DNA of 58,546 nt from Lacticaseibacillus suibinensis (GCF_003946175.1 NZ_RHOK01000016.1:1-58546), one strand, 5' to 3'; numbered from the stretch's first letter, positions 7,714-15,827 are shown. Notes: a model not told the origin generated them from the sequence alone. Translations and numbers: made by a program.

Positions 7714-9450
7714 ATGACAAAGATTAATGCAGCAGACGCAGGATTAAAGGTGATTGAGAGTTGGGGGGTGCATAATATTTATGGTCTGCCGGGCGGTTCG
7801 TTCGACTCGACCATGAATGCACTGCACAACCGTAAAGATACGATCAAGTACATTCAAGTGCGCCACGAAGAAGTCGGCGCTTTAGCCGCGGTTGGTGAAG
7901 CCAAAGTCACCGGTAAAATCGGGGTTACCTTTGGTTCTGCCGGCCCTGGCGCGGTGCACCTGCTGAACGGTTTGTATGATGCACAGTGGGACCATGTGCC
8001 AGTTTTGGCCTTGGTGGGTCAGGTACCAACCAGTGCCATGAACACCAACTACTTCCAGGAAATGAACGAAAACCCAATGTTCGCTGACGTGTCGGTCTAC
8101 AACCGCACGGTCATGACGGCAGAACAGTTGCCAGCCGTAATCGATGATGCGATTGCGCAAGCCTACGCCAAAAACGGGGTGGCGGTGGTCACCATTCCTA
8201 AGGACCTCGGCTGGCAGGAAATCGAGGACAACTATGTTTCTCGCGCCGGCAACTACCAGAAGCCGATTTTGCCAGAACCACCGGCAGCCAAGATTGCCGA
8301 AGCAGCTAAGTTGTTAACTGACGCTAAGCACCCCCTGATTTACATCGGGACTGGTGCGCGCGGGGCGCGGGACGAAGTGATTGCTTTGTCTGAAAAGCTG
8401 CACGCCCCAATCATGACCTCTGCTTTGGGCAAAGGCGTGGTGCCAGATTCTTACAAGGCCAACATGGGCTCTGCCGGCCGCGTGGCCAGCAAGCCTGGCG
8501 TTGAAGTGGCCGGCCAAGCGGATGCGGTGCTGTTCCTCGGCTCCGACATGCCATTCCAGGCTTACTTCATTCAGCCTAATGCCAAGTACATCCAAGTCGA
8601 TATTGATGGCGCCAAATTCGGTCGCCGTCACTATGTGGATGTCGCTATCTTGGCTGATGCCAAGAAGACGGCTCAGGCTTTGATCAATGCCATCGACCAG
8701 CAGCCCGAAACCGGCTGGTACCGGGCAGCCCTTAAGAACAAGCAAAACTGGGTTGACTGGATGGCTTCATTTGAAGATGATGACGAAACGCCACTGCGCG
8801 TAGAGCCTGTGTTCAAGCAGATCAACGATATGGCCACTGACGACGCGATTTTCCAAGTGGATGTCGGTAACGTCACCATTAACGGCATGCGCTACCTGAA
8901 GGCCGACCAGCGGCAGCAGTTCACCACTAGCGGCTGGTACGCAACGATGGGCTATGCTTTGCCAGCAGCCATTGGTGCCCAAACCGAGTATCCAAATCGC
9001 CAAGTCTGGTCGATTTCTGGTGATGGTGGTTTCGCGATGGTGATGCAAGACGTGCTCACCCAAGTGAAGTACCAGATGCCAATTATCAATGTCATTTTGA
9101 CCAACGAGTCTTTGGGCTTCATCGAAGCGGAGCAAGACGACACCCAGCAGCCACACTCCGGGGTTGATTTGATTGACGCCGACTATGCGACCGCGTCGGC
9201 TGCGCTCGGCGCGACCGGCTTCGAGGTGCACACTTTGACCGAATTGAAGGACGCCTTTGCCAAGGCCAAGGACGCCAAGGGCCCAGTGGTGATTGACGTG
9301 AAGATCTCCGACCTGCGGCCACTGCCAGTTGAACAACTGGTACTGGACAAAAAGACCCAGGATCCAGCGGCGGTTGACGCGTTCGTCAAGAAGTATCATG
9401 CTGAAAGCCTCATTCCGTTCCGCCAGATTCTGGCAGACGAAGAAAAGTAA
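7714..9450 (+). CDS. Pyruvate oxidase (H2O2-forming, TPP and FAD dependent)
   Basis: It converts pyruvate, phosphate and O2 to acetyl phosphate, CO2 and H2O2 in the cytoplasm, giving extra ATP under aeration. The 578-aa length and the three-domain layout match: an N-terminal PYR domain with the TPP-activating glutamate in RHEEVGALAAV (about 52-53), a central FAD-binding domain (IYIGTGARGA, LFLGSDMPFQAYF) and a C-terminal PP domain with the metal/TPP motif GDGGFAMVMQD ending in NESLGF. Acetolactate synthases share this fold, but the FGSAGPGAVHLLNGLYDA and QDDTQQP segments are oxidase-like. It is a single-gene transcript between terminators and has a cre-like site upstream. Hairpin repeats lie on both sides. 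Confidence 0.9.
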   Translation: MTKINAADAGLKVIESWGVHNIYGLPGGSFDSTMNALHNRKDTIKYIQVRHEEVGALAAVGEAKVTGKIGVTFGSAGPGAVHLLNGLYDAQWDHVPVLALVGQVPTSAMNTNYFQEMNENPMFADVSVYNRTVMTAEQLPAVIDDAIAQAYAKNGVAVVTIPKDLGWQEIEDNYVSRAGNYQKPILPEPPAAKIAEAAKLLTDAKHPLIYIGTGARGARDEVIALSEKLHAPIMTSALGKGVVPDSYKANMGSAGRVASKPGVEVAGQADAVLFLGSDMPFQAYFIQPNAKYIQVDIDGAKFGRRHYVDVAILADAKKTAQALINAIDQQPETGWYRAALKNKQNWVDWMASFEDDDETPLRVEPVFKQINDMATDDAIFQVDVGNVTINGMRYLKADQRQQFTTSGWYATMGYALPAAIGAQTEYPNRQVWSISGDGGFAMVMQDVLTQVKYQMPIINVILTNESLGFIEAEQDDTQQPHSGVDLIDADYATASAALGATGFEVHTLTELKDAFAKAKDAKGPVVIDVKISDLRPLPVEQLVLDKKTQDPAAVDAFVKKYHAESLIPFRQILADEEK

Positions 9451-9460
9451 GTTGAAACGT

Positions 9461-9499
9461 AAAGCACTGCCACTCATTTCGGGTGGCAGTGCTTTTTTT
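9461..9499 (+). terminator. Rho-independent terminator after pyruvate oxidase
   Basis: A 13-bp perfect stem AAAGCACTGCCAC / GTGGCAGTGCTTT with a 9-nt loop is followed by a run of T. It is strong. Confidence 0.95.
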
Positions 9500-9503
9500 G
9501 TTG

Positions 9504-9550
9504 AATTAGGGCCAGGAAACACGTTCTTTTAAGGACGTGATAAATTGCCC
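9504..9550 (+). repeat. 47-bp hairpin repeat, copy 2
   Basis: It differs from copy 1 (7486-7532) at two positions only, one in the outer arm (GGGCCA instead of GGGCAA) and one between the stems. The inner CACGTTCT / AGGACGTG hairpin is unchanged. It starts directly after the pyruvate oxidase terminator and runs straight into the helix-rich region at 9551-9790. Confidence 0.85.
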
Positions 9551-9790
9551 GTATCTGCGTCAGCAGGTACAATTGTCTTGGTAGCGAAAACCAAACTACC
9601 AATCTGAAATCAACGTTAAGGCGCGGGACGCGCCGTGGTCAATAGCCGTAACCTCTGCACAGAAAGCTCAGTGCTGAATGTGTAAGTCGGCGGTGTTCCC
9701 AGAAGCTCGGTCATTTATGGCCGAGTAGTTCACTATAGCATGGATGCTCAGCCGGGTGAACCTGATATGACAAGACTTCGATTGATCAGG
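9551..9790. ncRNA. Candidate structured RNA of unknown family
   Basis: No frame here looks coding, yet seven short perfect or near-perfect helices are packed in 240 bp: 9551-9558/9563-9570 (8 bp, one G-T), 9578-9584/9596-9602, 9620-9625/9629-9634, 9706-9712/9719-9725 (one G-T), 9728-9733/9756-9761 enclosing 9738-9741/9744-9747, and 9761-9766/9785-9790. That density is more like a folded RNA than a random spacer between convergent genes. It does not match what I know of RNase P RNA, tmRNA, SRP RNA or the common riboswitches. The strand is undecided; on the plus strand the 47-bp hairpin would be its 5' part. Confidence 0.35.
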
Positions 9791-9828
9791 CGACCAGACG
9801 AAACACGAATTTAGCACCGAACCACGAT

Positions 9829-10305
9829 TTACGCTTGATACGCGAGGATCGCCTTCACCAGTTCCTCGACGGTGGTGTAAATCCCGCCGTTGAGTTTGAT
9901 GAGGCCAACCGTGTACAGATTGAGGTAGTGGAACTGGTTTTCGGCCACAGTTTGCAGCGCGGCCAGCTTTTGTTGATTGGTTGCGCCAAGGCGCCGGGAG
10001 TCGGTGTACAGACCCAAAATCGGAATGTGCTGGGCATAGGCGACGCCGATTTCCGAGGCCACGCCAACATCAATGGTGGGGCCGTCGAGAATGGCAATCA
10101 TCAGATCGGCGGCGAGCACCTGCTCGGTGTCGGCTTGGGCAATCATTTTGGCATCAGCATAGGCATTTTTGTCATTGATGGCCGCGTTTTCTTGCGGTAG
10201 GTAAATGTCCAAACTTGGCGCGGCTTGGCGCAGTTGCGCGACCACCTGGGCGTTGAAGGCAAAGTCGGCTTGGCTGAATAAAGCGTTGGCAAAATAGATT
10301 TTCAT
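9829..10305 (-). CDS. Nucleoside 2-deoxyribosyltransferase family protein
   Basis: The roughly 158-aa protein matches the nucleoside 2-deoxyribosyltransferase family, which swaps bases between deoxynucleosides in purine and pyrimidine salvage. The N-terminal KIYFANALFSQADF segment, the LAADLMIAILDGPTIDVGVASEIGVAYA block (substrate aspartates and the nucleophilic glutamate in ASEIG) and the IPILGLYTDSRR strand fit. Start ATG at 10305 follows an AGGAGG with 7-nt spacing that overlaps the stop of the upstream methyltransferase gene, so the two are coupled. An alternative TTG lies three bases earlier. Confidence 0.85.
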   Translation of the reverse strand: MKIYFANALFSQADFAFNAQVVAQLRQAAPSLDIYLPQENAAINDKNAYADAKMIAQADTEQVLAADLMIAILDGPTIDVGVASEIGVAYAQHIPILGLYTDSRRLGATNQQKLAALQTVAENQFHYLNLYTVGLIKLNGGIYTTVEELVKAILAYQA

Positions 10306-10316
10306 CAAAGAGCCTC

Positions 10317-11684
10317 CTAACGGCGCGTGAACTTCACCACCGCTTCGCAGCGGGCGGTTTGCGGGAACATGTCAACCGATTGAATGTAATCGACCTGATA
10401 ACGCTTGGTTAAGGCGACCAAATCGCGCGCCAGGGTCGACGGGTTACAAGAGATGTAAACGAACTGCTTGGGGGCGGCTTTGAGCAAGGCCTGAATGAAG
10501 GCCGGCTCCAACCCAGCCCGGGGCGGGTCGACAATCAAGGCGTCGGGCTTGAAGCCTTGCGCCAACCACTGCGGGAACAGGGCCTCAGCCGTGCCGACTG
10601 CGTAATGCGCGTTCGTGATGCCATTTTGCTGGGCGTTGTAATTGGCCGCTGTTACCGCTTCAGGGATGATTTCCATCCCGCGCACGGTTTTGGCCTGATC
10701 AGCGAGGCTCAGGCCAATGGTGCCAATGCCAGCGTATGCGTCCACCAAGGTGGCCTGCGGCGTTAAGTCTAGGGCCTTCAGCGCTTCTTGGTAAAGGATT
10801 TCGGTTTGCTCTGGATTCAGCTGTAAAAAGGCTTGCGGTGACACCGCGAAATCGCGGCCTAGCAGGCGCTCAGTGATGTAAGGCTGGCCGGCCAACAAGG
10901 TAGTTTTGGCCCCCCAGATCAAAGACGTGGTACCGGGATTGAGATTTTGCGAAACAGACACCACCATTGGCAGTTCCTTCGCGATGCGCTCCAGCAGCTG
11001 GAGGTGATGTGGCAGTTTGGCCGAGTTGGTGACGAAGGTGACTTGCACCTCGCCGGTAGCCACCGATTCGCGAACCACCAAGGTTTTAACAATACCGCTG
11101 TGATGCGCTTCGTCGTATATCGGCACCTGCAAATCTTCGAGCATGCCGCACAAAGCGGTGGTGACTTGCATCGTCAGCGGCCGTTGGGTGGCAAACGTGG
11201 TGAGCGGAATTAGCTTGTGTGAATTCGGGGCATACAGGCCCGCGCGGACGTGACCGTCAATGAGCCGCACCGGAAATTGGGCTTTGTTGCGATAATGCAG
11301 CGGGTGCGCGGCGCCAATGGTGGGGCGCAGGTCGTAATGCTGCCAGCCGGTTGGTTTGAATTTGGCCAAGCTTTGGGCCACCACATCGCGTTTGAAATTC
11401 AGCTGCGCCGGGTAGGCCAGGTGATTGAGCTCGACGCCGCCAATTTGGCCAAATAAGGGCTCGCTGGGAGTGACCCGGTCTGGTGAGGCTTGTTTGATGC
11501 GATGCGTGGTGGCTTCCAGATAGCGGTCATGCACCGCGGTTACTTCGGCGACCACCACTTCTTGCGGCAAGGCGCCGGTGACAAAGGTGATCTTGCGCTT
11601 GTAATAGCCAATGCCGCGGCCGTTAATGTCGAGGCGTTTGATGGTCAACGGGAACCGCTGACCGACTTGAACCGTATTTTCCAT
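10317..11684 (-). CDS. 23S rRNA (uracil-C5)-methyltransferase, RlmCD/RumA family
   Basis: The 455-aa enzyme methylates C5 of a uridine in 23S rRNA with S-adenosylmethionine. An N-terminal TRAM domain (about residues 5-58) precedes the catalytic domain. SAM-fold motifs are VDAYAGIGTIGLSLA and ALIVDPPRAGLEP, and the nucleophilic cysteine lies in YISCNPSTLARDL near the C-terminus. In RumA-type enzymes a CxxFGxCGGC cluster binds [4Fe-4S]; here that stretch reads EPLFGQIGGVELNHL, so the cysteines are lost and the enzyme should be cluster-free. It is co-transcribed with the deoxyribosyltransferase downstream. Confidence 0.88.
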   Translation of the reverse strand: MENTVQVGQRFPLTIKRLDINGRGIGYYKRKITFVTGALPQEVVVAEVTAVHDRYLEATTHRIKQASPDRVTPSEPLFGQIGGVELNHLAYPAQLNFKRDVVAQSLAKFKPTGWQHYDLRPTIGAAHPLHYRNKAQFPVRLIDGHVRAGLYAPNSHKLIPLTTFATQRPLTMQVTTALCGMLEDLQVPIYDEAHHSGIVKTLVVRESVATGEVQVTFVTNSAKLPHHLQLLERIAKELPMVVSVSQNLNPGTTSLIWGAKTTLLAGQPYITERLLGRDFAVSPQAFLQLNPEQTEILYQEALKALDLTPQATLVDAYAGIGTIGLSLADQAKTVRGMEIIPEAVTAANYNAQQNGITNAHYAVGTAEALFPQWLAQGFKPDALIVDPPRAGLEPAFIQALLKAAPKQFVYISCNPSTLARDLVALTKRYQVDYIQSVDMFPQTARCEAVVKFTRR

Positions 11685-11716
11685 GCTGCACTTCCTTTAC
11701 GTTCAGTATACAGAAA

Positions 11717-11746
11717 TTGGCACGCTTTCTCCATGTCGGGTATAAT
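11717..11746 (+). promoter_or_regulatory. Promoter of the small membrane protein pair
   Basis: A -35 TTGGCA (11717-11722) and a perfect -10 TATAAT (11741-11746) have an 18-bp spacer, and GGAGGG lies 5-10 bp before the GTG start at 11768. Confidence 0.65.
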
Positions 11747-11767
11747 CACCTGCAGGAGGGATGACCG

Positions 11768-12148
11768 GTGAAAATCTACTTTAACAATAATAATCAAGGC
11801 AAAATCAAAGCCTTCATTACCCACAACGGCGAGCTGCATGAACTCGAACCGGGCCAAACGCTGGAACTCAAGGTGAAGCGCGGTGAGCAAGTGACTTACA
11901 AAGTGGGGCGCTTATCCGCAGAGCACACGATTGACTATCAAGCCACCGATGCGGAATTCGAAATCACGCAAAACCGGGTGCTGCTGTACGCTTATTTGGC
12001 GGCGTTGGTTGTGATTCTGGTGGGGCTGTGGTACCTCAAGAATATTTCCAATACTATTTTAACCATTGTGGTGATTGTCGGCTTGGTGATCTTTGAGGGC
12101 TTCAATTACTTTAATGGTTACCAAGCGCATCCTGTGCACCGAGGCTAG
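11768..12148 (+). CDS. Uncharacterised membrane protein, 126 aa
   Basis: The protein has a soluble N-terminal half of about 72 residues, rich in short beta-strand-like segments (MKIYFNNNNQGKIKAFI, LELKVKRGEQVTYKVG), followed by two membrane helices (about 74-90 and 94-112) and a short polar tail. The soluble part resembles a small beta domain that could face the cytoplasm. Start is GTG at 11768 with GGAGGG in front and a good promoter. It is followed 3 bp later by a 52-aa membrane protein and then a terminator, so the pair forms a two-gene unit. I do not recognise the family. Confidence 0.65.
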   Translation: MKIYFNNNNQGKIKAFITHNGELHELEPGQTLELKVKRGEQVTYKVGRLSAEHTIDYQATDAEFEITQNRVLLYAYLAALVVILVGLWYLKNISNTILTIVVIVGLVIFEGFNYFNGYQAHPVHRG

Positions 12149-12151
12149 CCG

Positions 12152-12310
12152 ATGAAGTGGCTGAATGGCAATGCGTTTTTGATTATTTTGGTGGTGCTGC
12201 TGGCCTTTGGCATCGCCGGCTATCTGATGAAAAACGTCGTGGTGCTACTGTTATTGTTTGTGGCGGTCGTCGTTTTAATCATCGCCAAAGTGCTGACGAG
12301 ACCACGTTAA
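12152..12310 (+). CDS. Small membrane protein, 52 aa
   Basis: The ATG is at 12152 and the TAA ends at 12310. The peptide begins MKWLNGNAFLIILVVLLAFG, has a short loop (YLMKN) and a second helix (VVVLLLLFVAVVVLIIAKVL), and ends in a basic TRPR tail, so it is a two-helix hairpin protein. It starts 3 bp after the preceding membrane-protein gene and ends right at a terminator, so it is probably co-translated. Its Shine-Dalgarno (GAGG) is weak, which fits coupling. Function unknown. Confidence 0.6.
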   Translation: MKWLNGNAFLIILVVLLAFGIAGYLMKNVVVLLLLFVAVVVLIIAKVLTRPR

Positions 12311-12348
12311 AAACAGACGTCGCAGAAATTGAAGCGGCGTCTGTTTTA
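12310..12348. terminator. Bidirectional rho-independent terminator
   Basis: A 13-bp stem AAACAGACGTCGC / GCGGCGTCTGTTT (one T-G pair) with a 10-nt loop has A and T tracts outside. It separates the small membrane-protein pair from the convergent Mga-like gene. Confidence 0.88.
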
Positions 12349-13857
12349 TTAATCATGGATAATGCGCGGCTTGACCTGCGATAGCGTGCTGAGCAGGTTG
12401 AAGAAGTCCTCGTCAGCGACTTCCGGCTGCCAGTGAATCACGGTGACCTGCTTGAGCCGTTCAGGACTGTAGTAATCTTTCAGCACTTGCGGGACTGACA
12501 AGCTGGTAATAATCACATCTGGCAACACGTTGCGCGCCGGCGACACCAGGTCGATGAAGGTGAGAGCGTTTAAGAAGCTGTTCAAATCCCGGCTCATGAA
12601 GGTCCCAGCATCGACAATCACCGCCACTTTGAGCTGATGGTCCGCGTTGAGGCCAGGGAAGGCCGGGGCAAGCAGAAGATACAGCACCTGATACATGGCA
12701 TTGTAGTAATCGACCAGCGCCCCGACTTGACAGCGATCCAGATGGTCGAAATACGTTTTGATCAATGACGGTAAGCGCCCACTTTCGGCGAGGTCGCGAT
12801 TGAGATCCATAAAGTCCAGCCGCTTGGCAAAGTCGCCTTGTAGCGTCAGGTAAGTATCCGCTACGCGGTGGAGATTGACATTAAGCATCGCCAGCTGGCT
12901 TTCCTCTTGACGGTCAGCCGGCGGGCATTGGGCTTGCAGATAGCTGAGCAGGCCATGGGCAAAATGATGGGCGCAAGTGGCAGGTTGACCCAACACGCGC
13001 ATCACGGCTTGATCGCGTGCGCTGACGGTGTGGCTGAGCGAAATGAAATGCCAGCAGGCGAAGTCATAGAAGTTGCGTTCACATTGGCGCTGAACCTTGG
13101 TCAGTGGCGGTAGCGCTTCAGCGGGGAAATCGGTGCCTGGCGCCCGGAACTCGGCGAATAAATCAGGGATACGATCTGGTACCGCCAAAATGTGACCTTG
13201 CTCAATCCGCATGGCCTGCACCGCCAGCAACAGTAATTCTTGCTTCATCGAGGTGGTGGACGGCCCGAACAGCCGCGCTTGGCCTTGGGTTAGGTAGAGG
13301 TAGCGCTGCTTAGCCGTCTGAAAAGCGCGTTCGCTGAACGGCCATCCCACCCCGCGGTAAGCCATGTTGTAGAAGGTGAGAATCAGCATCCGGGCCTTGA
13401 GCTCATCGCCTTCGAGGGCCCAAGTGCTGGTATTGAGGCGCAAACCTTTGCTGGTTAAGTAGCGCTTGAAAGGGGCAATCCGGCGGCGTAAGGTAGATAT
13501 ACTGAGACCCCAGTCGCTGCAAAATTGATGGACATCTGGGGTGCTCTGGCGAAAGGCATAGTCGAAGAAGCGAAACGCCATCGAATCGCTGAGCAGAAAA
13601 TAGCGATAGTCATCCACGGTGACGTCGGCGCTGAGCCGGGCATATTCGGTTTCGTTCAAGGGACCCGAGCCATGGGCGTTTTTCGCTTGCAATGCTGTCA
13701 TGATGTCTTGGAAGGCGTTATAGGCTTGTGAGTAGCTTAACTTGGCCTCCAGACTCAAGCGGTTAATGGTGAAACTGTCGTGTTGGCGGGCCTTGAGCAG
13801 CCGAAAAACATGGTAATTCGTCTGGGTGTGTTTGTCATAGAAATATGCTTCAAACAT
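12349..13857 (-). CDS. Mga-like helix-turn-helix transcriptional regulator
   Basis: The 502-aa protein has the layout of Mga/AtxA-type regulators: an N-terminal winged-helix region (about 20-60, FTINRLSLEAKLSYSQAYNAFQDI), a second HTH (about 110-140, HQFCSDWGLSISTLRRRIAPFKRYL) followed by the characteristic LTSKGLRLN strand, and a long C-terminal region expected to contain PRD-like and EIIB-like segments. Such proteins control virulence, surface or sugar genes and may be phosphorylated by PTS proteins; clear PRD histidines cannot be assigned by eye. Start ATG at 13857 follows GAGGGGG. It stands alone between a terminator and the divergent recX. Its targets are unknown. Confidence 0.75.
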   Translation of the reverse strand: MFEAYFYDKHTQTNYHVFRLLKARQHDSFTINRLSLEAKLSYSQAYNAFQDIMTALQAKNAHGSGPLNETEYARLSADVTVDDYRYFLLSDSMAFRFFDYAFRQSTPDVHQFCSDWGLSISTLRRRIAPFKRYLTSKGLRLNTSTWALEGDELKARMLILTFYNMAYRGVGWPFSERAFQTAKQRYLYLTQGQARLFGPSTTSMKQELLLLAVQAMRIEQGHILAVPDRIPDLFAEFRAPGTDFPAEALPPLTKVQRQCERNFYDFACWHFISLSHTVSARDQAVMRVLGQPATCAHHFAHGLLSYLQAQCPPADRQEESQLAMLNVNLHRVADTYLTLQGDFAKRLDFMDLNRDLAESGRLPSLIKTYFDHLDRCQVGALVDYYNAMYQVLYLLLAPAFPGLNADHQLKVAVIVDAGTFMSRDLNSFLNALTFIDLVSPARNVLPDVIITSLSVPQVLKDYYSPERLKQVTVIHWQPEVADEDFFNLLSTLSQVKPRIIHD

Positions 13858-13947
13858 CCTGTCAGCCCCCTCACGATTAGATTTAAGTCTTTTACTCAGT
13901 ATACCATAGCGAATTAATTATTTTGTGCACAAGACGAGGTTGAACGC

Positions 13948-14754
13948 ATGCAAACAATCACAAAAATTACCGCCCAAAAACACCGCGGCCGCTACAACAT
14001 TTTCTTGGATGACCACTATGCTTTTCCTGTGAGCGAGAGTACGCTGATCAAATTCCGGCTGGCCAAGGGACTGGCGCTGGAGCCGGTGCAAGTGGCGGCC
14101 ATCAAGAACGAGGAAGTGGCAGCGGTGGCCAAAGCTACGGCGCTGAATTATATTAGCCACCAAATGCGCACGGTGCATGAAGTGCGTCAGCGGCTGCGCG
14201 AAGACGAAGTGCCAGAAACGGTCATCACGCAAACCACCGATCAGCTGAAGGCCTTGCATGTGCTGGATGACGGGTTATATGCGGACACGCTGGTGCGCGA
14301 TAATCTGGCCATGGGGGAACGCGGCCCGCGCCAAGTGGAGCAGCGCTTGCGCACCAAAGGCATTCACGAGCGGCTGGCCGCCGCGGCTGTTGCTCAAGTG
14401 ACCCCGGCACAATGGGCCGAGGTGGCGCTGCGGGTGGCGCAAAAAACCGCCCGGCGCACCACCCGCCGAGCGTTCAACGACCAGCAAAATAAAATCCGCC
14501 TGGCCTTAATGCAAAAGGGCTTTACCACCGATCAAACCAGTGCTGCGCTGGCGAGTTTAGCGCTTGATCGTGACGACGAAGCTGAGGCGGATTTGCTGGA
14601 ACGGGCAGCGGCCAAGCAGTGGCGCCTCAAACGCAAGTACGAAGGGTATGAGCGGACGCAGCGGGTGCGTTTGGCCTTGTTGCGCAAAGGCTTCCAGAAC
14701 GATGCAATTGAGCAAGTCTTGCAGCGGTTAGCGCAGGGGGCTATTGATGGCTAA
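13948..14754 (+). CDS. recX: Regulatory protein RecX
   Basis: RecX binds RecA filaments and tunes recombination and SOS. The 268-aa length is at the long end typical of lactobacilli and other Firmicutes (enteric RecX is about 165 aa). Repeated three-helix units are visible: ALNYISHQMRTVHEVRQRLREDEVPE, then LVRDNLAMGERGPRQVEQRLRTKGI, KIRLALMQKGFTTD and RVRLALLRKGFQND. The N-terminal MQTITKITAQKHRGRYNIFLD beta segment also fits. Its stop overlaps the start of the LacI-type regulator by 8 bp, so the two genes are translationally coupled, which is unusual for these functions. Confidence 0.9.
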   Translation: MQTITKITAQKHRGRYNIFLDDHYAFPVSESTLIKFRLAKGLALEPVQVAAIKNEEVAAVAKATALNYISHQMRTVHEVRQRLREDEVPETVITQTTDQLKALHVLDDGLYADTLVRDNLAMGERGPRQVEQRLRTKGIHERLAAAAVAQVTPAQWAEVALRVAQKTARRTTRRAFNDQQNKIRLALMQKGFTTDQTSAALASLALDRDDEAEADLLERAAAKQWRLKRKYEGYERTQRVRLALLRKGFQNDAIEQVLQRLAQGAIDG

Positions 14755-15709
14755 CATTCAAGCAGTGGCGCGCTTCGCCGGGACATCGCGGTCGACCGTT
14801 TCGCGGGTCATCAGTGGCAATCCGCATGTCAGCCCAGCCGCGCGGGCCAAGGTGCTGGCTGCGATTAAGGCGCTCGGCTATGTGCCGAACTCATTGGCCC
14901 GGCAAATGCGAGCGCAAAAATCTCATACCATTGGCCTGCTGACGGCCGGGTACTTTCCCACGTTGGGCGATTTTTTGAATGAATTTGCCCAGGCGGCCCA
15001 GCAGTACGGCTATCACGTGAACATTTATGTGACCCGCAATGCCGAGGAAGAACGCGCGGTGTTGGCTAATCTGGAAACGCACTTGTTGGATGCGGTGTAT
15101 TTGATGACGCAGTTCAATGACTGGTCGGTGATTGAACAATATGCCCAGTTCGGGCCAATCGCGACCTGGCGCCGCCTGGATTCGCCGGTGATCTATTCGT
15201 CTTATGTTGATCACTACCCCGTGTATCTGGAAATTTTAGCCTATCTGGCGGCTAAGCACTTCACACGCATGGGGCATGTGTTGAGCGCCCCCAGCAGCAC
15301 GAACACCAAGGCCCGGCTGCAGGCGATTCAGACCTTTGCCAAGGCCCACCCGAGCATTGATCAAAGCTGGCAGATGTTCAGCCCGGTCCAAGCCGGCGCC
15401 GGTAGCAAAGCGGCGCAGCAGTGGCTTGCTGATGCCCACCGGCCGCCAGCGGTGATTATCTATTCTGATTATGTCGCCGCCGATTTTATCGCGACCTTGC
15501 GCCAAGCCGGCAAAACGGTGCCACGAGACTGCCAAGTCTTCGGGTTTGATAATTCAGCGTTTGGCCGCGTGATGGGTCTCACCACCATTGACCCCAAGCT
15601 GGGCCAGCAAGCGCAAAACGCGTTTGCTTATCTCTACAATCAGCTCCATGAACAGCAACTTTCCATCACGCCCATCACGCCAGTCATTGTGCGGCGGGAG
15701 AGCTGTTAA
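14747..15709 (+). CDS. LacI-family transcriptional regulator
   Basis: The 320-aa regulator has an N-terminal LacI helix-turn-helix (IQAVARFAGTSRSTVSRVISGNPHVSPAARAKV in two halves, about residues 3-35), the hinge-helix region PNSLARQMRAQKS, and a periplasmic-binding-protein-like effector domain. Start ATG at 14747 is preferred; a TTG lies one codon upstream. It overlaps recX and is followed by a terminator and then a GH4 phospho-glycosidase gene with a palindromic operator in its promoter region. The inference is that it represses that gene and is induced by a phosphorylated glucoside. Confidence 0.88.
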   Translation: MANIQAVARFAGTSRSTVSRVISGNPHVSPAARAKVLAAIKALGYVPNSLARQMRAQKSHTIGLLTAGYFPTLGDFLNEFAQAAQQYGYHVNIYVTRNAEEERAVLANLETHLLDAVYLMTQFNDWSVIEQYAQFGPIATWRRLDSPVIYSSYVDHYPVYLEILAYLAAKHFTRMGHVLSAPSSTNTKARLQAIQTFAKAHPSIDQSWQMFSPVQAGAGSKAAQQWLADAHRPPAVIIYSDYVAADFIATLRQAGKTVPRDCQVFGFDNSAFGRVMGLTTIDPKLGQQAQNAFAYLYNQLHEQQLSITPITPVIVRRESC

Positions 15710-15713
15710 GGCC

Positions 15714-15743
15714 AAGCCGAATCGCGAAAGATTCGGCTTTTTT
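15714..15743 (+). terminator. Rho-independent terminator after the LacI-type gene
   Basis: A 10-bp perfect stem AAGCCGAATC / GATTCGGCTT with a GCGAAA loop and T run. It separates the regulator from the GH4 transcript. Confidence 0.9.
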
Positions 15744-15755
15744 GATGGTTATGGC

Positions 15756-15800
15756 TTGACGTGGGATCAATCCCACGCGGTAGGGTGAAAGCGTAAGTAA
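15756..15800 (+). promoter_or_regulatory. Promoter region of the GH4 gene with LacI-type operator
   Basis: A -35 TTGACG (15756-15761) abuts a palindrome CGTGGGAT-CA-ATCCCACG (15760-15777), 8 bp per arm around a 2-bp centre. It lies where the -35/-10 spacer should be, a classical repressor operator position. The -10 is poor (TAGGGT at 15781 with a 19-bp spacer). A weak cre-like TGAAAGCGTAAGTA follows at 15786-15799. Confidence 0.65.
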
Positions 15801-15827
15801 AATCATTCACAAATGGAGGTCCTGCTC

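Noticed and set aside
8767-9522. 251-codon minus-strand frame opposite pyruvate oxidase
   Set aside because: A shadow of the coding strand; it also runs through the terminator.
9551-9790. RNase P RNA, tmRNA, SRP RNA, T-box or purine riboswitch
   Set aside because: None of the diagnostic conserved segments of these (for example GAGGAAAGTCC, a tag frame, GGTGGNACC) could be found on either strand.
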